Positions 10,153 through 22,536 of a stretch of 64,000 bases of DNA are shown here, piece by piece. Below the pieces are notes generated by a model that worked only from the letters and a program-made list of their open reading frames with translations, ran no database searches and was not told the DNA's origin. Each line of letters begins with the position of its first letter. The stretch's first letter is position 1. The position numbers were made by a program, and so were the translations under genes. Source of the DNA: Vitrella brassicaformis (lineage: Eukaryota; Sar; Vitrellaceae); the NCBI GenBank assembly GCA_001179505.1, contig CDMY01000047.1:31615-95614 (forward strand), in the 5' to 3' direction.

Positions 10153-13139
10153 ATGAACCGTTCGTTTGTTGTGGTGCGCATTGTATTGTGTCGTGTGTGG
10201 TGTGGTAGGTGACGAAGACGCGACGCACTTCGCTGAATGGCTGCAGCGTCCCGCGAACTACCAAACGATGATGTCCCCGGGTGGGTCGGTGGAGGGCCAC
10301 AAATTTCCGCGCACGATGACTCACTGGTTCCACCGTCTTCTGATGTGATGTGATGTGTTGTGTTGTGTTGTGTTGGTGTTAGGCTCATATCTTATCGGTG
10401 AGTCGGTTGAGTGTGTTTTGTGTAGCTTGTGGATGGATGTGTGTGTGTGTGTGTGTGTGAAGTCAACATGAACTGCAATAAGGACAAGCGCGAGAGCGGC
10501 CCTCACAGCCCTGTCATCGAGAGAGGGCTGCACAACAGCGGAACCATCGCCGTCATGGTACGTGCGTACCCCAGACAGCCGATCGACAAGCCTAGCCTCA
10601 CCAACCACACGGCACGGCACGGGCACGGCACCACCCCACGACCTGGCTGGCAATCAGCCATCGGCTAGGCTGGCTGCCTACCTCTTGTTTGTTTGTGATG
10701 TGCAGAATGCCTTCATTAGCCTAGCGCGCCGTCTTATGGAGCCAGCCCCTCCCCGTCAGATCCACCTCGATATACGCATACTCAAGCTGTACGCACACCC
10801 ACCGCACCGCACCGAGGGAGGGAGGCGGGACAGGCCAGGCCAGCAGCACACCACCTGTCGCACACACACGCGCGTGTCACGCTCTTGACCTCGTGTCGTC
10901 GTGTGTGTCTGTCTGTCTGTGTGTGTGCAGGTATAGGAACCACATTAGCGACACGGGTGCCACGGCCATCGCGGACCTGATCCGTGCCCTGCCCACGGCT
11001 TTGGAGGAGCTGCATCTGAGCCACAACCACCTGACGGCCAGGGGCGCCAAGGCCATCATCGAGGCGTTCGACGACGGCCGCAAGAGGGGCCTCTACCCCA
11101 AAAACAGGGGCGGCCCATTCCCTGTCTGGCTACGCATGGTGAGGGAGGGAGGGAGGGAGGGAACAGACGGGTGTGAGTAGATTGGATTGATGTGTGTGGA
11201 CGGGGCTGACCTGACCTGACCGGTCTCTGCTTGCCGTGCGTTTGTAGGAGAACCAGATCACCCCCGGAGGCATCGATGGGCGAGAGCTCAACGAGTTCCT
11301 TGTATCCAGGAAAATCACATTCTGTCAGGAAATGTAGGCTGGGCACACACGCCATCCCATTGGTTGAGGGGGGTGCCGGATGGTCTTGCTCTGTCTGTGT
11401 GTCTGTGAAGGGGGCGCGACGGGGGGCGCGAGACCTGTGGCACCAAGTTCTGCAAGCACTGGGTGGGCATACAGGGACACCACAGACACACCACAGACAC
11501 ACACACACACACACACACACAGACAGACAGAGAGGGAGAGAGAGATATTGAGCAGTAGAGCGGGCGTGGGGCATTAGTTGGTTGTGTCACCCCTCCCTCC
11601 CTCCCTCCCTCCCTCCATTGGTCAGGACACCAGGAGGGGCGAGAGCTGCCCTCTGCTCCACCTGGGCACTAACGCCGAGATGCCACCCAGTGAATACAAC
11701 TTCACCAGGTGCGGCGCGGTGCGGATGTCAGCCACTCACTCAGTCAGCCAAGCAGATGAGAGAGATGCACATATTTCATACTGAGTGTTATGTGATTGAT
11801 GACTGGTGCGTGCAGCAGAGCGCTTCGCGGCTCCAGCCGGCCCAGTACTCCAGCTCAGCAGCAGCAACAGCCACACCCCCCGCAGCAGCAGCATCCCTCA
11901 GCCAAGGTCCGTCCCTCCCCGTCCCCTGCCAGCCTCCCCCGACTCAACTCACACCCTGTTGGCCATCACAACAACCACCAGCCGCCTCCCCCCGCCCCCT
12001 CTGGGCCACCGGCACCTCCCCACCGACCCATGATTCACACGGGCGGCCCTGGCCCCTCCAGGGGCCCCCCCCACCTGCAGCAGCAGCACCAGCAGTATCA
12101 GCCTGTGGCCAAGCAGCACCAGGCGTCCACACCGCCCCGCACACCGTCCAACAACAGCACACCGCGGGCGTCTGTGTCGAGCGGCACCAGTAGCAGCCTG
12201 GGGGCCGGGCCGTCTGGCACCACCACTGCCAAGGCCCCTGCTGCTGCTGCTGCTGGTGGTCCGCCGCAGGCCAACGGGCAGCAGGGCAGGCCGCAGCAGC
12301 AGACACAGCAGTACGTGCCCAAGCAGCAACAGCCGCCGCCGCCGCCCCCCGCCCCGGCGCCTCCCAGACAGCCGGCCCCGCCTCCCCCGAAGCAGCAGGC
12401 GCCCGTCCCGGCTCCGCCAAAGGTACCGGCCCCCGCACCTCCGAAGCAGCCGGCACCAAAGGCTCCTGCTGGGAGTGGTGATGGGGGTGCTGGTGTGGGT
12501 GTGAGGGGTCGTGTGGAGGGTAAGGGTAAGGCTCAAGGGGGTGGTGGTGGTGAGGAGGCGAAAGCGATGGAGGAGCTCAAGAAGAGCTATGCTATGCTTA
12601 AGAAACGGTCAGTGAGTGAGCAATACGGTTGTTACGCGAGGGACACGTGCTGACGTCCATCTGTGTGTGTGTGTGTGTGTTGATATGTCATCCATCAGTT
12701 ACTTGGAGGGTTTGCAGCAGCTCAAGGTGGTGGATGAGGCGCTCGGCTCCATCGAATGCACCATGTGCATGGACGCGTGAGCAGCACAACACACGACACG
12801 ACCATGTCAGACAGACAGACAGGCAGGCAGGCAGACAGACACGTGGGGTGTGCACATGACAGACATGTTGTGTGTGCGACTGACTCCCCTTTGTCTGATG
12901 TGATGCATACCTACCATGCAGCAAGAGGACCCACGTGATAGCCATGTGTGGACACACGAGTAAGGAAGCCCACACGGGGGGTGGACACACACCACAAGCC
13001 GCCGGATGTGTGTGTGTGTGTGTGTGTTTAATGTGCAGTCTGCAGTAGGTGTGCGAGTGAACAGCAGCTGGCAGCTGGAGGGAAGTGCCCCTGGTGCCAA
13101 AAGGAAATCTCATTCCTGCATAAGGTCGAGGGGTGGTAG
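10153..13139 (+). CDS. LRR / CCCH-like / RING-finger protein, probable E3 ubiquitin ligase
   Basis: Exons with closing phases: 10209-10280, 10463-10557, 10706-10788, 10931-11138, 11248-11333, 11411-11462, 11626-11708, 11816-12607, 12699-12776, 12922-12959, 13039-13139. Start uncertain: ATG at 10153 (a 7-nt exon in phase) or at 10468. N-terminal part: ribonuclease-inhibitor-type leucine-rich repeats (ILKLYRNHISDTGATAIADL, LEELHLSHNHLTARGAKAI). Next comes a Cys/His patch with the CCCH-like string ETCGTKFCKHW followed by GESCPLLH; its spacing is not the standard C-x8-C-x5-C-x3-H. Then a 260-residue Pro/Gln/Ala-rich linker, a Lys-rich helix, and a C-terminal RING: CTMCMDA, HVIAMCGH, CSRC, CPWCQ. 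The RING predicts E2 binding and ubiquitin transfer; LRRs would select substrate; the CCCH patch could bind RNA. Function is inferred from domains. Confidence 0.83.
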
Positions 13140-15015
13140 GTAGATGGATGGAGAGGCAGACAGACCAAGGGAGGTTAGCCTGCTGTGGGCGTGGTGGACA
13201 GAGACAAGAATTGCCTGCCTGCCTGCCTGGCTGCCCCTAGCTACACATCCACACACACATCCATGGCTGCCTGGTGTGTTGAGTTGTGTGTGTGTGGCGC
13301 CTGCTTGCTTCCTGCCCGGCTGTTGGCTGGCGAATTATATTAAGGGGCGGTGCGGTGCGGTGCCATCAGTCGTATGAACGCTGGACGGCTGGCTGGATGG
13401 CTGGATGGATGGCATGTGCGTGCGTGCGTGCGTGCGTGCGTTTTTGGATGAGCCTTTCTTTATCTGTGCATAGTCCGAGACCGAGTGAATGAGTGAATGG
13501 CGTGTGCGCAACCGAAGGAGCGAATAAAGACTCATTCGGATAACACAACACGTAGGGGGTACGTACGAATGTCTGCCGGTAGGTCCGGTCCGCGCCGCAC
13601 ATGCACGCGTCATGTATGTCATACATGAGGGAGGGAGTATATCCCCGACCATCGGTCCGGTCGACCAACCAACCAACCAACCAACGAACCAGCCAACCAA
13701 CTCCACTGTTCACTCCACAAACAGAGCGAGCAACCAAGCCATTCAGCCATTCATTCATTCATCATACACCTGTCCATCCGCCCGCCCGCCCGCCTGCCGG
13801 CCTGCCTGTTTGTTTGCCGCGTGTGCCCACAGGATGGTTTGTATGGTTATGGTTATGGTCACGGATGCATACATACGTAGTTAGTTAGGTACATTTGGAT
13901 GGCATGGCCATGGATGGACAAGCTTGCAGCAGCATTAGTCAGTCAGTCAGTCAGTCAGCCAGTCAGTCGCCGTCTGTTTGGTGCGTCTGCGCAGTCAGGT
14001 GAGGTCAGGTGAGGTCAGGTCCGGTGATATGTGTAGCTACCCACAATTCGTCCGTCTGTCCGTCAAAAAATGCAAGAGTGCATGCCTGTCTGCCTCCCTG
14101 TCTGTCTGTCTGCCATCCCGCTCCTCCGCCCCACATCAATCAATTGAAATCCACAGGCCGGCCAGGCTGTGTTTCCTCGATCGAGGTGAGCTCGAGTGCG
14201 AGTGCGAGTAAGAGTGTCTGTCTCTACAGCAGCCAGCACGTGTGTATGGCGGCATGGCGACCTGTACACACAAGACAACACATCCCACTCACTCTACTGG
14301 TCGGTGCATCATTCATCAATGGCATGCATGCATGAATGTCGGCCGCTCGCTGCAGAAAGACAGAGAGAGCATTCAAGCACGTCACGTACGCACCCCACCG
14401 CACATCGATCGACAATGGGCTGGGTGACGCACAGTCCGTCCGTGTCCGTGTCCGTGTCCGTCCTTCCCCCTTACGCAGCACCAGGCAGGCGTCTAGCCAC
14501 ACCCAACCCATGTATGTATCCCCAACCCCACCCACCCACCCCGTCCAGACGAGCTCAGATAAGCGATGGACAAGGCCGGCCGCATGAACCAGTCCCACTC
14601 AACCACCACCACCACCACCCAACACCAGCCGCAGGACACGAAAGGCCGCCGGTCGTCGACCCGCCTCTCTCCCCTCCTTACGCCCACAAGCCCACCCACC
14701 CAGTCAGTCAGTCAGTCAGTCTACCCACCGCACTTACACTTACGCAGCCAACCAACAACCATCCAAAAATACCCACCAACCATCCTGCCCATGTGCATGG
14801 ATTGCTGCAGTGCAGCGTGTGTCCATGTGTGTGCGCGTGTGTGTGTGTGGTTGCTAAGAGACTACTGGTAACTGCCTGCCAGCCTGCCAGCCTGCCATCC
14901 TGCCAGCCAGGTGACCCAGCCAACCGGACGGACGACGAGCGGCCGGGCCGAGCTTCAAAGTCTCAGTCGGTCGGTCCGCCTGTCCTGTCAGTGGCTTAGT
15001 CGATGTCTGGCTGGG
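13140..15015. repeat. 1.9-kb tail-to-tail spacer of simple repeats
   Basis: No gene found. It is a patchwork of short tandem repeats: GCCT, GGATGGCT, TGCG, AACC, ATTC, CCCG, CAGT, AGGTG and TGTC units, with many stops in all frames. Probable 3' UTRs plus spacer. Confidence 0.6.
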
Positions 15016-17405
15016 CTATGGCGGCGGAGCGGCGGTCCGCATCTTGCGGAGCGACTCGGACACATGGGGGCTCAGGACCACCTGCAATGCATTCAAGATC
15101 AGATCAACACAGACAGGTTAGTAACGACAACGCATACGTATGTAAGTCATGTACACATGCGATGCGATGCGATGCGATGCGATGCGTGTGGTAGAGAGAA
15201 AAGTGGTTCCCTCCCTCCCTCCGTCACTTACCCGTTTTCTTTGCGTGGGTGCGTGTGCCTCCACTTCGAGCAGCTTCCGTCTGAAGGCCTCCACCTCCTC
15301 GTCCTCACTCTCGCCCTCGCCCTCGCCCTCACCCTCGTCACCGGGCTCGCCATGATCGCCATGGTCAACATGGTGGTCATGGTGGTCATGGTGGTCCCGC
15401 TCGTCGCCGCTCTCGTGCGCCAGCTCCCCACTGCCCCCGTTGCTGCTGTTGTCGTCGGTGCTGCGGTTGGCGCTGCTCCCACATGACCCCCCACCTGCCG
15501 TGTAGGCGTTGGGCGATCGCTCGTCAGTCTCATTGTGGCTGTGGCTGTGGTTGATGTTGATGTGGTCGTGCAGGCGCTCGTCGGTGAGGGGCGGGGTGTG
15601 GGTCTGCGTGGGCGGCGTGGCGGGCATCGTCGACGATGACTCGCTCTTCTTGATCTGCTCCCCCTGCCCCTGCTGCTGTCCACCCCCTCCGCCCTTTTTC
15701 TTGCCTCTGCGCGTCTTCTTCTGCGGCTTGTCGGGCGGCGCCTTGGGGGTGTCATGATGGTCGGTGGGTTCGTCAATGGCAGGCCCCTCGATGAAGCGCA
15801 CGGTGAGGCCGGTGGGGAGGGTGTAGCCGCTGCCGTCCGCCATGGGCGTGGCGTTGAGCCGACGCATCTCGGCTTCGATGGATGTGGCTACAGCTTGAGG
15901 CTGGGTGGGGAAGGGCTGCTGCTGCTGCTGGGTGGGGGAGGTCGCCGAGGTCTTGTTGGCCGACTTCTTCTTGCCGCCAGACCTGCAGTGCAGTGCATCC
16001 ATCCATCCATCCACACAACACACAACAGACAGACAGACACATTGGTGCCCATGAGTGAATGTGTTGCCGTGTGCCGCACTGGTTTGTTTTGACGTACGGA
16101 TTAGGCTGTGGGCCCCCGGTGTGCTCGATGAAGTCCACCAGCTCGTCAACTGACAAGGCGGCGATGTCCAGCTGCAGCGAATCGTCGCACCGACCAGCAG
16201 TGAGGTCGTCCGTGGCGAATGGTGGTCTTGCCGCCTCGACGTGCTGCAGGGTGGCGCCTGGCGGTGGGTTGGCGTCTCGTGGCACCGTCTTGTTGCGCGA
16301 CTTCCGACGAATCTGCCGAATGCGGCCACGGGCAACGTAATAGCCTCTGCAGACACACAGACAGACAGACATGGATGGAACAAACAGTCAGCTGTGTCGC
16401 GGGTGTCTGTTTTGTTCTGTCGTCGGCTGGGCTGTGTGGCTGTGCTGTATTGGCTGGGCTGGGCTGTTTGTGTGTGTACCTTACCTTGGCAGCGCGGCTT
16501 CTTCTTCTGGAGTGAAATCGTTCTCTATATGGAAAACCTGCCGGATCTCCTCGGGGGACCGGCCCTGCATCATCTTGGCTATAGCCTATGCACCCGCCAC
16601 ACACACGAGTGAACCACACACACCCACAGCTCCCTCCATGACATGAGCAGATCAGATTTGTATCAGTGTGCTGTGTGTGGTGTACCTTGCAAGTGAGGTC
16701 GACAAGTGGGCTGACGCCGAGGTGGAAGGCGGCGCTGGCGAGTTCGCACAGCTCTGGCGAGTCGAGTTTGACAAAGTCCTCGTCCCACCGCCGCTTCTCC
16801 TTGTCGCTCAACCCTACACTGTCGCGATGATACCTGCACAACACAACACAACACAGCACAGCACAGCACAGCACACGGACAGGCGGACGCACGCACATAC
16901 AAAAGCACTTTGGCTTGCAAGAGACATCCATCCATCCAGCCAGCCATTCAGCACTTTACCCACCTGAGGAACTCGATGGCCTTCTGCAGCCCTCTCACGG
17001 GCACCGCCAGGTCGACTGGGGCGGGGTTGGTGACTTCAAATGCCATCATGGCGCCCTTGCCCGTCCCTTGTCCGCCTGCTGAGCCCGCGGTGCGTCTCGC
17101 CTGCGGCCCGTCCCGCTTGGATGACTGCCACGCCCGCTCGAGGAGGATCTCGCGCAGCTTGGGTGCTCCCGGGATCAGGTCCGCCTCTATCGGCACCTCC
17201 TCGCCATCCTGACACTGAATATGATGCACAGGCAACACGACGGGAGCACAGCCAACGCGTCTTGTTATGCCGCTGTTCTGTTGCCGCATCGCTCGCTGTC
17301 TGTCGTGGTGTGTGCGACCACCGTGTGTGTGGCTCCCTCACTCACCCGTACGGTGGTGATGCCTATCACCTTGAGAGTGGTGTTTGTGATCGCTCCGATG
17401 TCCAT
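15016..17405 (-). CDS. SKP1: SKP1-family SCF subunit with a long C-terminal extension
   Basis: Adaptor joining cullin-1 and F-box proteins in SCF ubiquitin ligases. Seven exons (minus): 17405-17346, 17208-16964, 16833-16686, 16585-16485, 16346-16098, 15982-15232, 15081-15016; 539 residues against about 160-180 for a normal SKP1. SKP1 core: [59 protein letters not shown], and [20 protein letters not shown], which includes the F-box-binding C-terminus. A 30-residue insert ([11 protein letters not shown]...GTGKG) sits in the BTB/POZ loop. The tail has a basic segment, a [15 protein letters not shown] helix like plant ASK20/21 proteins, then Gln-, Lys-, His/Asp-rich ([15 protein letters not shown]) and acidic blocks. 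I start at 17405 because [18 protein letters not shown] matches the usual SKP1 N-terminus. An in-frame upstream exon (17744-17544) is possible but contains promoter-like words. Confidence 0.85.
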
Positions 17406-17655
17406 CGCCACCAGCTACTGCATCACCTGCACCCAACCAGACACGCGAGAAGGGAGGGCATGAGAGGCGGGGACGACCGACTGACCACACAAGGGCGGCG
17501 TCTTACCCTCTACTGCTTCCGCAGCTTCCCGACACACGAGTACTCGAAAGCGCCGCTGACGTCGACAGCTTCGGTCAAAAAACTGAATCTGAATGCGCTT
17601 CGGCGTGTCACAGGGAGCCAAGAAAAGCTCCACAAAGTGCCAAATGGCTTTCGAA

Positions 17656-17695
17656 AGCTCGCTTCCGATTGCGAGCTCTCGGCCATCTGCGAGCC
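17656..17695 (+). promoter_or_regulatory. Cluster of three AGCTCGC/TGCGAGC words
   Basis: AGCTCGCT (17656), TGCGAGCT (17670) and TGCGAGCC (17688) lie between the divergent starts at 17405 and 17801. This is the densest cluster of the shared word in the window. Role inferred. Confidence 0.45.
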
Positions 17696-17800
17696 TAGCC
17701 TTGAGACCTTTTCTTTTGGACCTTCTCCCCGTCAGGGCAGCCATCCTGTATGTGGATGAGCTAGCCACTTCTGCGGGGCGAGAATCGTTCTGCCGATATC

Positions 17801-18775
17801 ATGCAGAGCTACAAGAAGATGGAGGAGGCTCAGCCTGAAGACGAGGAGGCGGGCCTGATGATGGACAACGGAACCCAGCCTGTGGGGGCAAATGGCACAC
17901 ACCCGCGGCCGCCACACATGGAAATGGACAGGGCGCCGCTCTTCGGGCCCTTCGTCGTGGCAGGTGAGGTGCGGTCACAAAGGAGGAGGAGAGGAGCAAT
18001 GCAAGGATGACCATGTGTGCATGCAGATGCCTCCCTGGCCTCTGACAACGCCCCGCGCGAAGACTACAGCTGCGTGACGCGCTGCGTGACTGTCTCGCAG
18101 GCCTTAGCGTCCCTGAGTGGCGTGCTGGTGGGTATTCTGGCGGTGTCGCTGCACCCTGAGCTCATGCAGGTGAATCCGTGGGTCTTCTGGTACATCATCG
18201 CCACCTTGCTGCTGGAGATCCTGCTGCTGCTCGTGGCGGGGGTGTGTGTGCTGTGTCTGCGGGTGACCCTCGGCCGTCGCGCGGTGGTGTATTCGGCGGC
18301 GGTGTGTGGGCTGTGGGTCAACTACATCGGTGGCGTCAGCTCCTGGGTGAGTGCCGGCTTCGGCGTGTACATCATCGTCTACCACCTCAACACGCCCCTG
18401 CCTTTGCTGGCGGAGATCTACCTGTGTCTGGAGGTGGGGCTCTCCCTCTTCCTCAGCGCCCAGTGCTGCGAGATCGCCTCCAAGATCGTGGGGTACCTCA
18501 TCCACAAGCTCGAGGCCAAGCTGTCCCGGCGGCCCGAGGTGACGTTCCAGTCGATGGAGCTGCCCGTCTACTACACCAACCTGCGGCAGGTCGACCAAGC
18601 CCTCTCGTCGATGGAGCACCCCACGAGGTCACCCAGACTGCCCAAGGGGGGCGAGGCGGGCACTAAGAGGGAGAGAGAAAGGGGTGGTGGCGTCGCTGCA
18701 CCAGAGGCTGGTGGTAGTGCTGTGGCTGTGGCTGCTGATGGTGCAGAGGGGAAAGGGGAACAGCCGAGTGTCTGA
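17801..18775 (+). CDS. Four-helix integral membrane protein, unknown family
   Basis: Two exons, 17801-17963 and 18027-18775, giving 303 residues. Start ATG is the first in frame. An acidic N-terminal cytosolic segment of about 75 residues is followed by four hydrophobic helices: ASLSGVLVGILAVSLHP; WVFWYIIATLLLEILLLLVA; VVYSAAVCGLWVNYIGGVSS/WVSAGFGVYIIVYHL; LLAEIYLCLEVGLSLFLSAQ. Then come a basic amphipathic stretch (HKLEAKLSRRPEV) and a low-complexity Gly/Ala/Lys tail. I do not recognise the family; the topology recalls small tetra-spanning proteins, but no tetraspanin CCG motif is visible. Divergent from SKP1. Confidence 0.78.
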
Positions 18776-18935
18776 GGGGAGGGAGAGAGAGAAAGAGAGG
18801 AGGGCTGCATGCCTGTGTGTCTAGATGCATGGGTTGGTGCTTTATCAGTGAGTGCTTTATTCTATCAGTGACGACGTCTGCCGCATGAATGAGACGAACA
18901 CACGGTCGCAACCCAAACCCACTCATCTCGCCTCA

Positions 18936-18943
18936 AGCTCGCA
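18936..18943 (+). promoter_or_regulatory. AGCTCGCA motif upstream of the nitrate transporter
   Basis: Exact reverse complement of TGCGAGCT, about 130 bp upstream of the start at 19071. Confidence 0.4.
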
Positions 18944-19070
18944 CATATTTGCCGCAAATAGGCGTAGAGCTCACTCGCCTCATCTCCAGCCTTCAGGACC
19001 CACCCGCTTTTGATGCTGATCTCCCTGACCGCCGGCGGATCTATCCCATGACCCCACTGCTGGCGTTGTG

Positions 19071-19898
19071 ATGGAGCATGGCACGTCAGAAGAGAGCATC
19101 ATGAGTGCAGGGAGCGGCATCCACAATGCCTCCTCCTCTTCAGAGCTGCCCACCGCCGCCGGCAGCACCTCCAGCGACGCCCCACCCAGCTCTCCCCAGG
19201 CAACGGGCAAGAGGAGCCGGTTCGACTGGCCGGTGGACGAGAACGACAAGGCCACCGTCATCAAGCTGTGGCCCTGGACCATCGGCAGGTCCAAGCTCAG
19301 AAACCCACATGCCAGGGGCTTCTGGTGCTCGTGGATCACCTTCTTCGTCGCTTTCCTGGGCTGGTCAGTGAGTGGGTGAAGGCACTGGAGGGATGGATCG
19401 ATGGATCTATCTATGTGTGTCATTCAATTTCCTTGGCTCAGGTTTGCTTTTGCGCCCTTGATGCCCGAGGTCCGAAAGCACATCGGCCTGTGCGACTCCC
19501 TCACCGAGGACGGCAGCTGTGTGTGCGGCCCGTCGTGTCAGAGCACCATCCAGTCGTCCCACATCTGCTCCATCGCCGGCACCATCCTGATGCGAATCGC
19601 CTCGGGATACTTCCTCGAGCGCTTCGGCCCCCGCCGCGTCAATGTGGCCTTCCTGACGCTGTTCTCGGTGCCGGTGTTTTTGTCGACTCTCGTGGCGAAC
19701 GGGCCGGGGCTGATCGCTACTCGCTTCTTCATCGGCTTCGTGGGCGCCACCTTCGTCACGGGGCAGTTTTGGTGCACGCTGCTCTTCGCCCCGAATGTCG
19801 TCGGGACGGCTAATGCTACGGGTACATACGCCAAACACAACACAACACAAGCAGTGGAAGCACCGCACCCACACAAATCGGCTGCTTTGCACATCCAC

Positions 19899-19937
<39 letters not shown>

Positions 19938-21557
19938 GGTGGGTGGGTGGGTGGGTGCGTGGGTGGGTGGACGGATGGGTCAGCTGCTGGTTGGGGGAAC
20001 TTAGGTGGCGGCGTGACTCAGTTCCTGATGACGGGTCTGTTCAACGGTTTTGTGGCGGCGGGGCTGCATGAGGATACGGCCTGGCGCGTGTCGATGCTCG
20101 TGCCTGCCACGCTCTACTGGATCGTGGCGGCCGTTATGTGGTTCGGCGCCCAGGACACTCCCAACGGCACCTTCCACGCCGCCATGCTCGGCAAGAGCAA
20201 AACCAGCATCTATAACTACATCGAGTGAGTCGAGTCAGCCACACACACACATGGGCGTGAGGTGACGTGTTGCGTGGAAGTGTATGTGTCTGTCTGTCTG
20301 TCGTTGTGTGGGTGTGTCTGTCTGTTAGGTGTCTGAGTGACTACCGGATCGTGTTGATGATAGTGCACTATGCGGCGTGTTTCGGGACGGAGATCACCAT
20401 GTACAATCAGCTGCCCCTCTACTTCTTCGACCACTTCGGGCTCTCCCTCTCGCAAGCCTCGGGGGCTGCCGCCGCATTCGGACTCATCAACACTTTCGCC
20501 AGAACACTCGTGAGCTCTGGAGACAACCCCCACCCCCACGCACACAGACACTCTGTGTATATGTGTGTGTGTGTGTGTGTGTCAGGGAGGTCTGTTGAGC
20601 GATCGTTGCTACCGACACTACCACATCCAGGGGCGGCTGTGGGCTCACTTCGCGTGTATCCTGCTAGAGGGGCTGACGCTGGTGATGTTCGGCTTCATGC
20701 GGTCGCTGGGCGGCGCCATCGCCATCCTCTGCCTGTTCTCCATTTTCGTGCAGGTAGGTACCAGTGCAGTGAGCGGCAGACACACACAACCATCCATCCA
20801 TCCATCCATTGGCCGACCCCCGTGTGCGTGGTTGTGTTGTGTTGTGCACATCATCAGATGTCAGAGGGCACCACCTACTCGATCGTGCCCTTCATGTCCT
20901 ACCGCAACCTCGGCATCGTCACAGCCATCGTCGGAGCGGTCAAACAGACAAAACACACTTGACACACACATTGACCATCCGCTCTCACCCTGCCTCACTC
21001 ACTCCTGTCTCTCGACCGACGTTCAGGGCGGCAATGTGGGTGCGGTTGCGTGGGGCTTCATCTACAAGGACAACCAGTCGGCCCCCAACGTCGCCTACCA
21101 GGTCCACGGCGGCGCTGTCATGGCCATAGCGCTCACGGCCTTCCTCATCTACTGGCCACACTTCGGCAGCATGCTACACAGACCCAAAGAGGGGCTCGCT
21201 CTGCCACCAGGGGCGGGGGGGAGGAACACCTACGGCCACGCCAAGACCAAGCCCAAGGGCTCGCCCCCCGCCAGGACCCCCAAGACCGTCATACCGCCGA
21301 CCGTCGAGGCAGACGCGCAGACCGACCCCGCCTCGCCCCGGCTGAGCATCACGGGCTTCAACGGCAGTGCGTCGTGGAGCACAGCCGATGGCGGCATGAA
21401 CGGCCAGCAGCAGCTCCAACAAGTGGTGAATGGGGGGCCGGCTGCTATTGGTGTTGGTGTGTTGCCCGAGGCGCCGCCGCCGGTAGTGTGGAAGATGCCG
21501 TCGGTGCGGAGCAGCCAGAAGCTGGAGACCATCCCTGAGACGGAGTCGCAAGTGTGA
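19071..21557 (+). CDS. NRT2: High-affinity nitrate/nitrite transporter (NRT2/NNP family, MFS)
   Basis: Proton-coupled nitrate uptake at the plasma membrane. Seven exons with closing phases: 19071-19363, 19442-19821, 19984-20224, 20329-20509, 20586-20753, 20858-20938, 21027-21557; 624 residues. Diagnostic features: MFS motif A variants (GYFLERFGPRRVN and GGLLSDR), the first nitrate signature AAGWGNLGGGVTQFLMTGLF, and the second, GGNVGAVAWGFIYKD. Twelve membrane spans are expected and eleven or twelve hydrophobic stretches can be counted. The C-terminal tail of about 140 residues (Pro/Ser/Thr-rich with charged residues) is cytosolic, as in algal NRT2. It fits a phototroph that assimilates nitrate; no nitrate reductase or partner NAR2 gene is in view. 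The intron at 19822-19983 holds a TC/TG repeat. Confidence 0.93.
19898..19971 (+). repeat. Intronic (TC)n-(TG)n-(GGGT)n tract
   Basis: Long compound microsatellite within the second nitrate-transporter intron; typical of the TG-rich introns in this window. Confidence 0.85.
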
Positions 21558-22236
21558 GGGAGGGGCGCGTGTGCATCACATCACGTCACGTCAGCGATGA
21601 TCTTTGTATCCTCGTGTCGGCGGGGCGGCTCGCCCCCCCTCTCACACGTGCGGCGTCCGGTGGGGGGTGGGGGGAGAGGGAGTTGGGGGGGGAGGGCACA
21701 TGTGTTGAAGTGATTGAGGTGGATGAACGGGATGTGGTGTGTTGGTTTTGTCTTTTTTGTCGTGTCGTGTTTCGTGTGTCTGTGTGTGTGCGTTATTGCT
21801 CATGCGACTGTGTGGCATGACGTGGGGTGGCATCCATCCATCAATATCAATAATACCATACCGGCAGGCAGGCAGGCAGTTTCAATGCTTTATCCTTCCT
21901 TCCCCCGTCCGTCCGTCCCTCTGCTCACTGACTGCTCACTTTTTTTCTCTCCTTCCCTTCCCCCTCACGTCACGTCAGGTCGCCTCCCGTCCTACCTACC
22001 GCCCCACCGCCCACTAAGATGTTTTTATCCTGCTGCATGGGGTGGCCATTCCATGTCATGTCGTGTCGTGTCGTGCACACAGAGAGGTGGGCTGGGCTGC
22101 CTCCGAATGCAGGCAGCGTGGTGGACGGATGCATAAGTCACCTAAGTGTGTGTGGGCACTCACTGGCGTGGTTGTGTGTCGCTTTCTGTGGGGTGGCATG
22201 CCATTGACCTCTTGTACAGATCGCAAAGGATGGGGG

Positions 22237-22536
22237 NNNNNNNNNNNNNNNNNNNNNNNNNNNNNNNNNNNNNNNNNNNNNNNNNNNNNNNNNNNNNNNN
22301 NNNNNNNNNNNNNNNNNNNNNNNNNNNNNNNNNNNNNNNNNNNNNNNNNNNNNNNNNNNNNNNNNNNNNNNNNNNNNNNNNNNNNNNNNNNNNNNNNNNN
22401 NNNNNNNNNNNNNNNNNNNNNNNNNNNNNNNNNNNNNNNNNNNNNNNNNNNNNNNNNNNNNNNNNNNNNNNNNNNNNNNNNNNNNNNNNNNNNNNNNNNN
22501 NNNNNNNNNNNNNNNNNNNNNNNNNNNNNNNNNNNN
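22237..22536. other. Assembly gap, 300 N
   Basis: 300 N with a G-run on both sides (tggggg before, gggc after). Confidence 0.99.

Noticed and set aside
11944-12536. Minus-strand open frames opposite the Pro/Gln linker of the RING protein
   Set aside because: Mirror of a GC-rich CAG/CCG coding stretch; no domain and no plausible start.
13335-14999. Several open frames of 60-270 codons between the RING and SKP1 genes
   Set aside because: Translations of short tandem repeats on both strands, with no start context, splice logic or domain.
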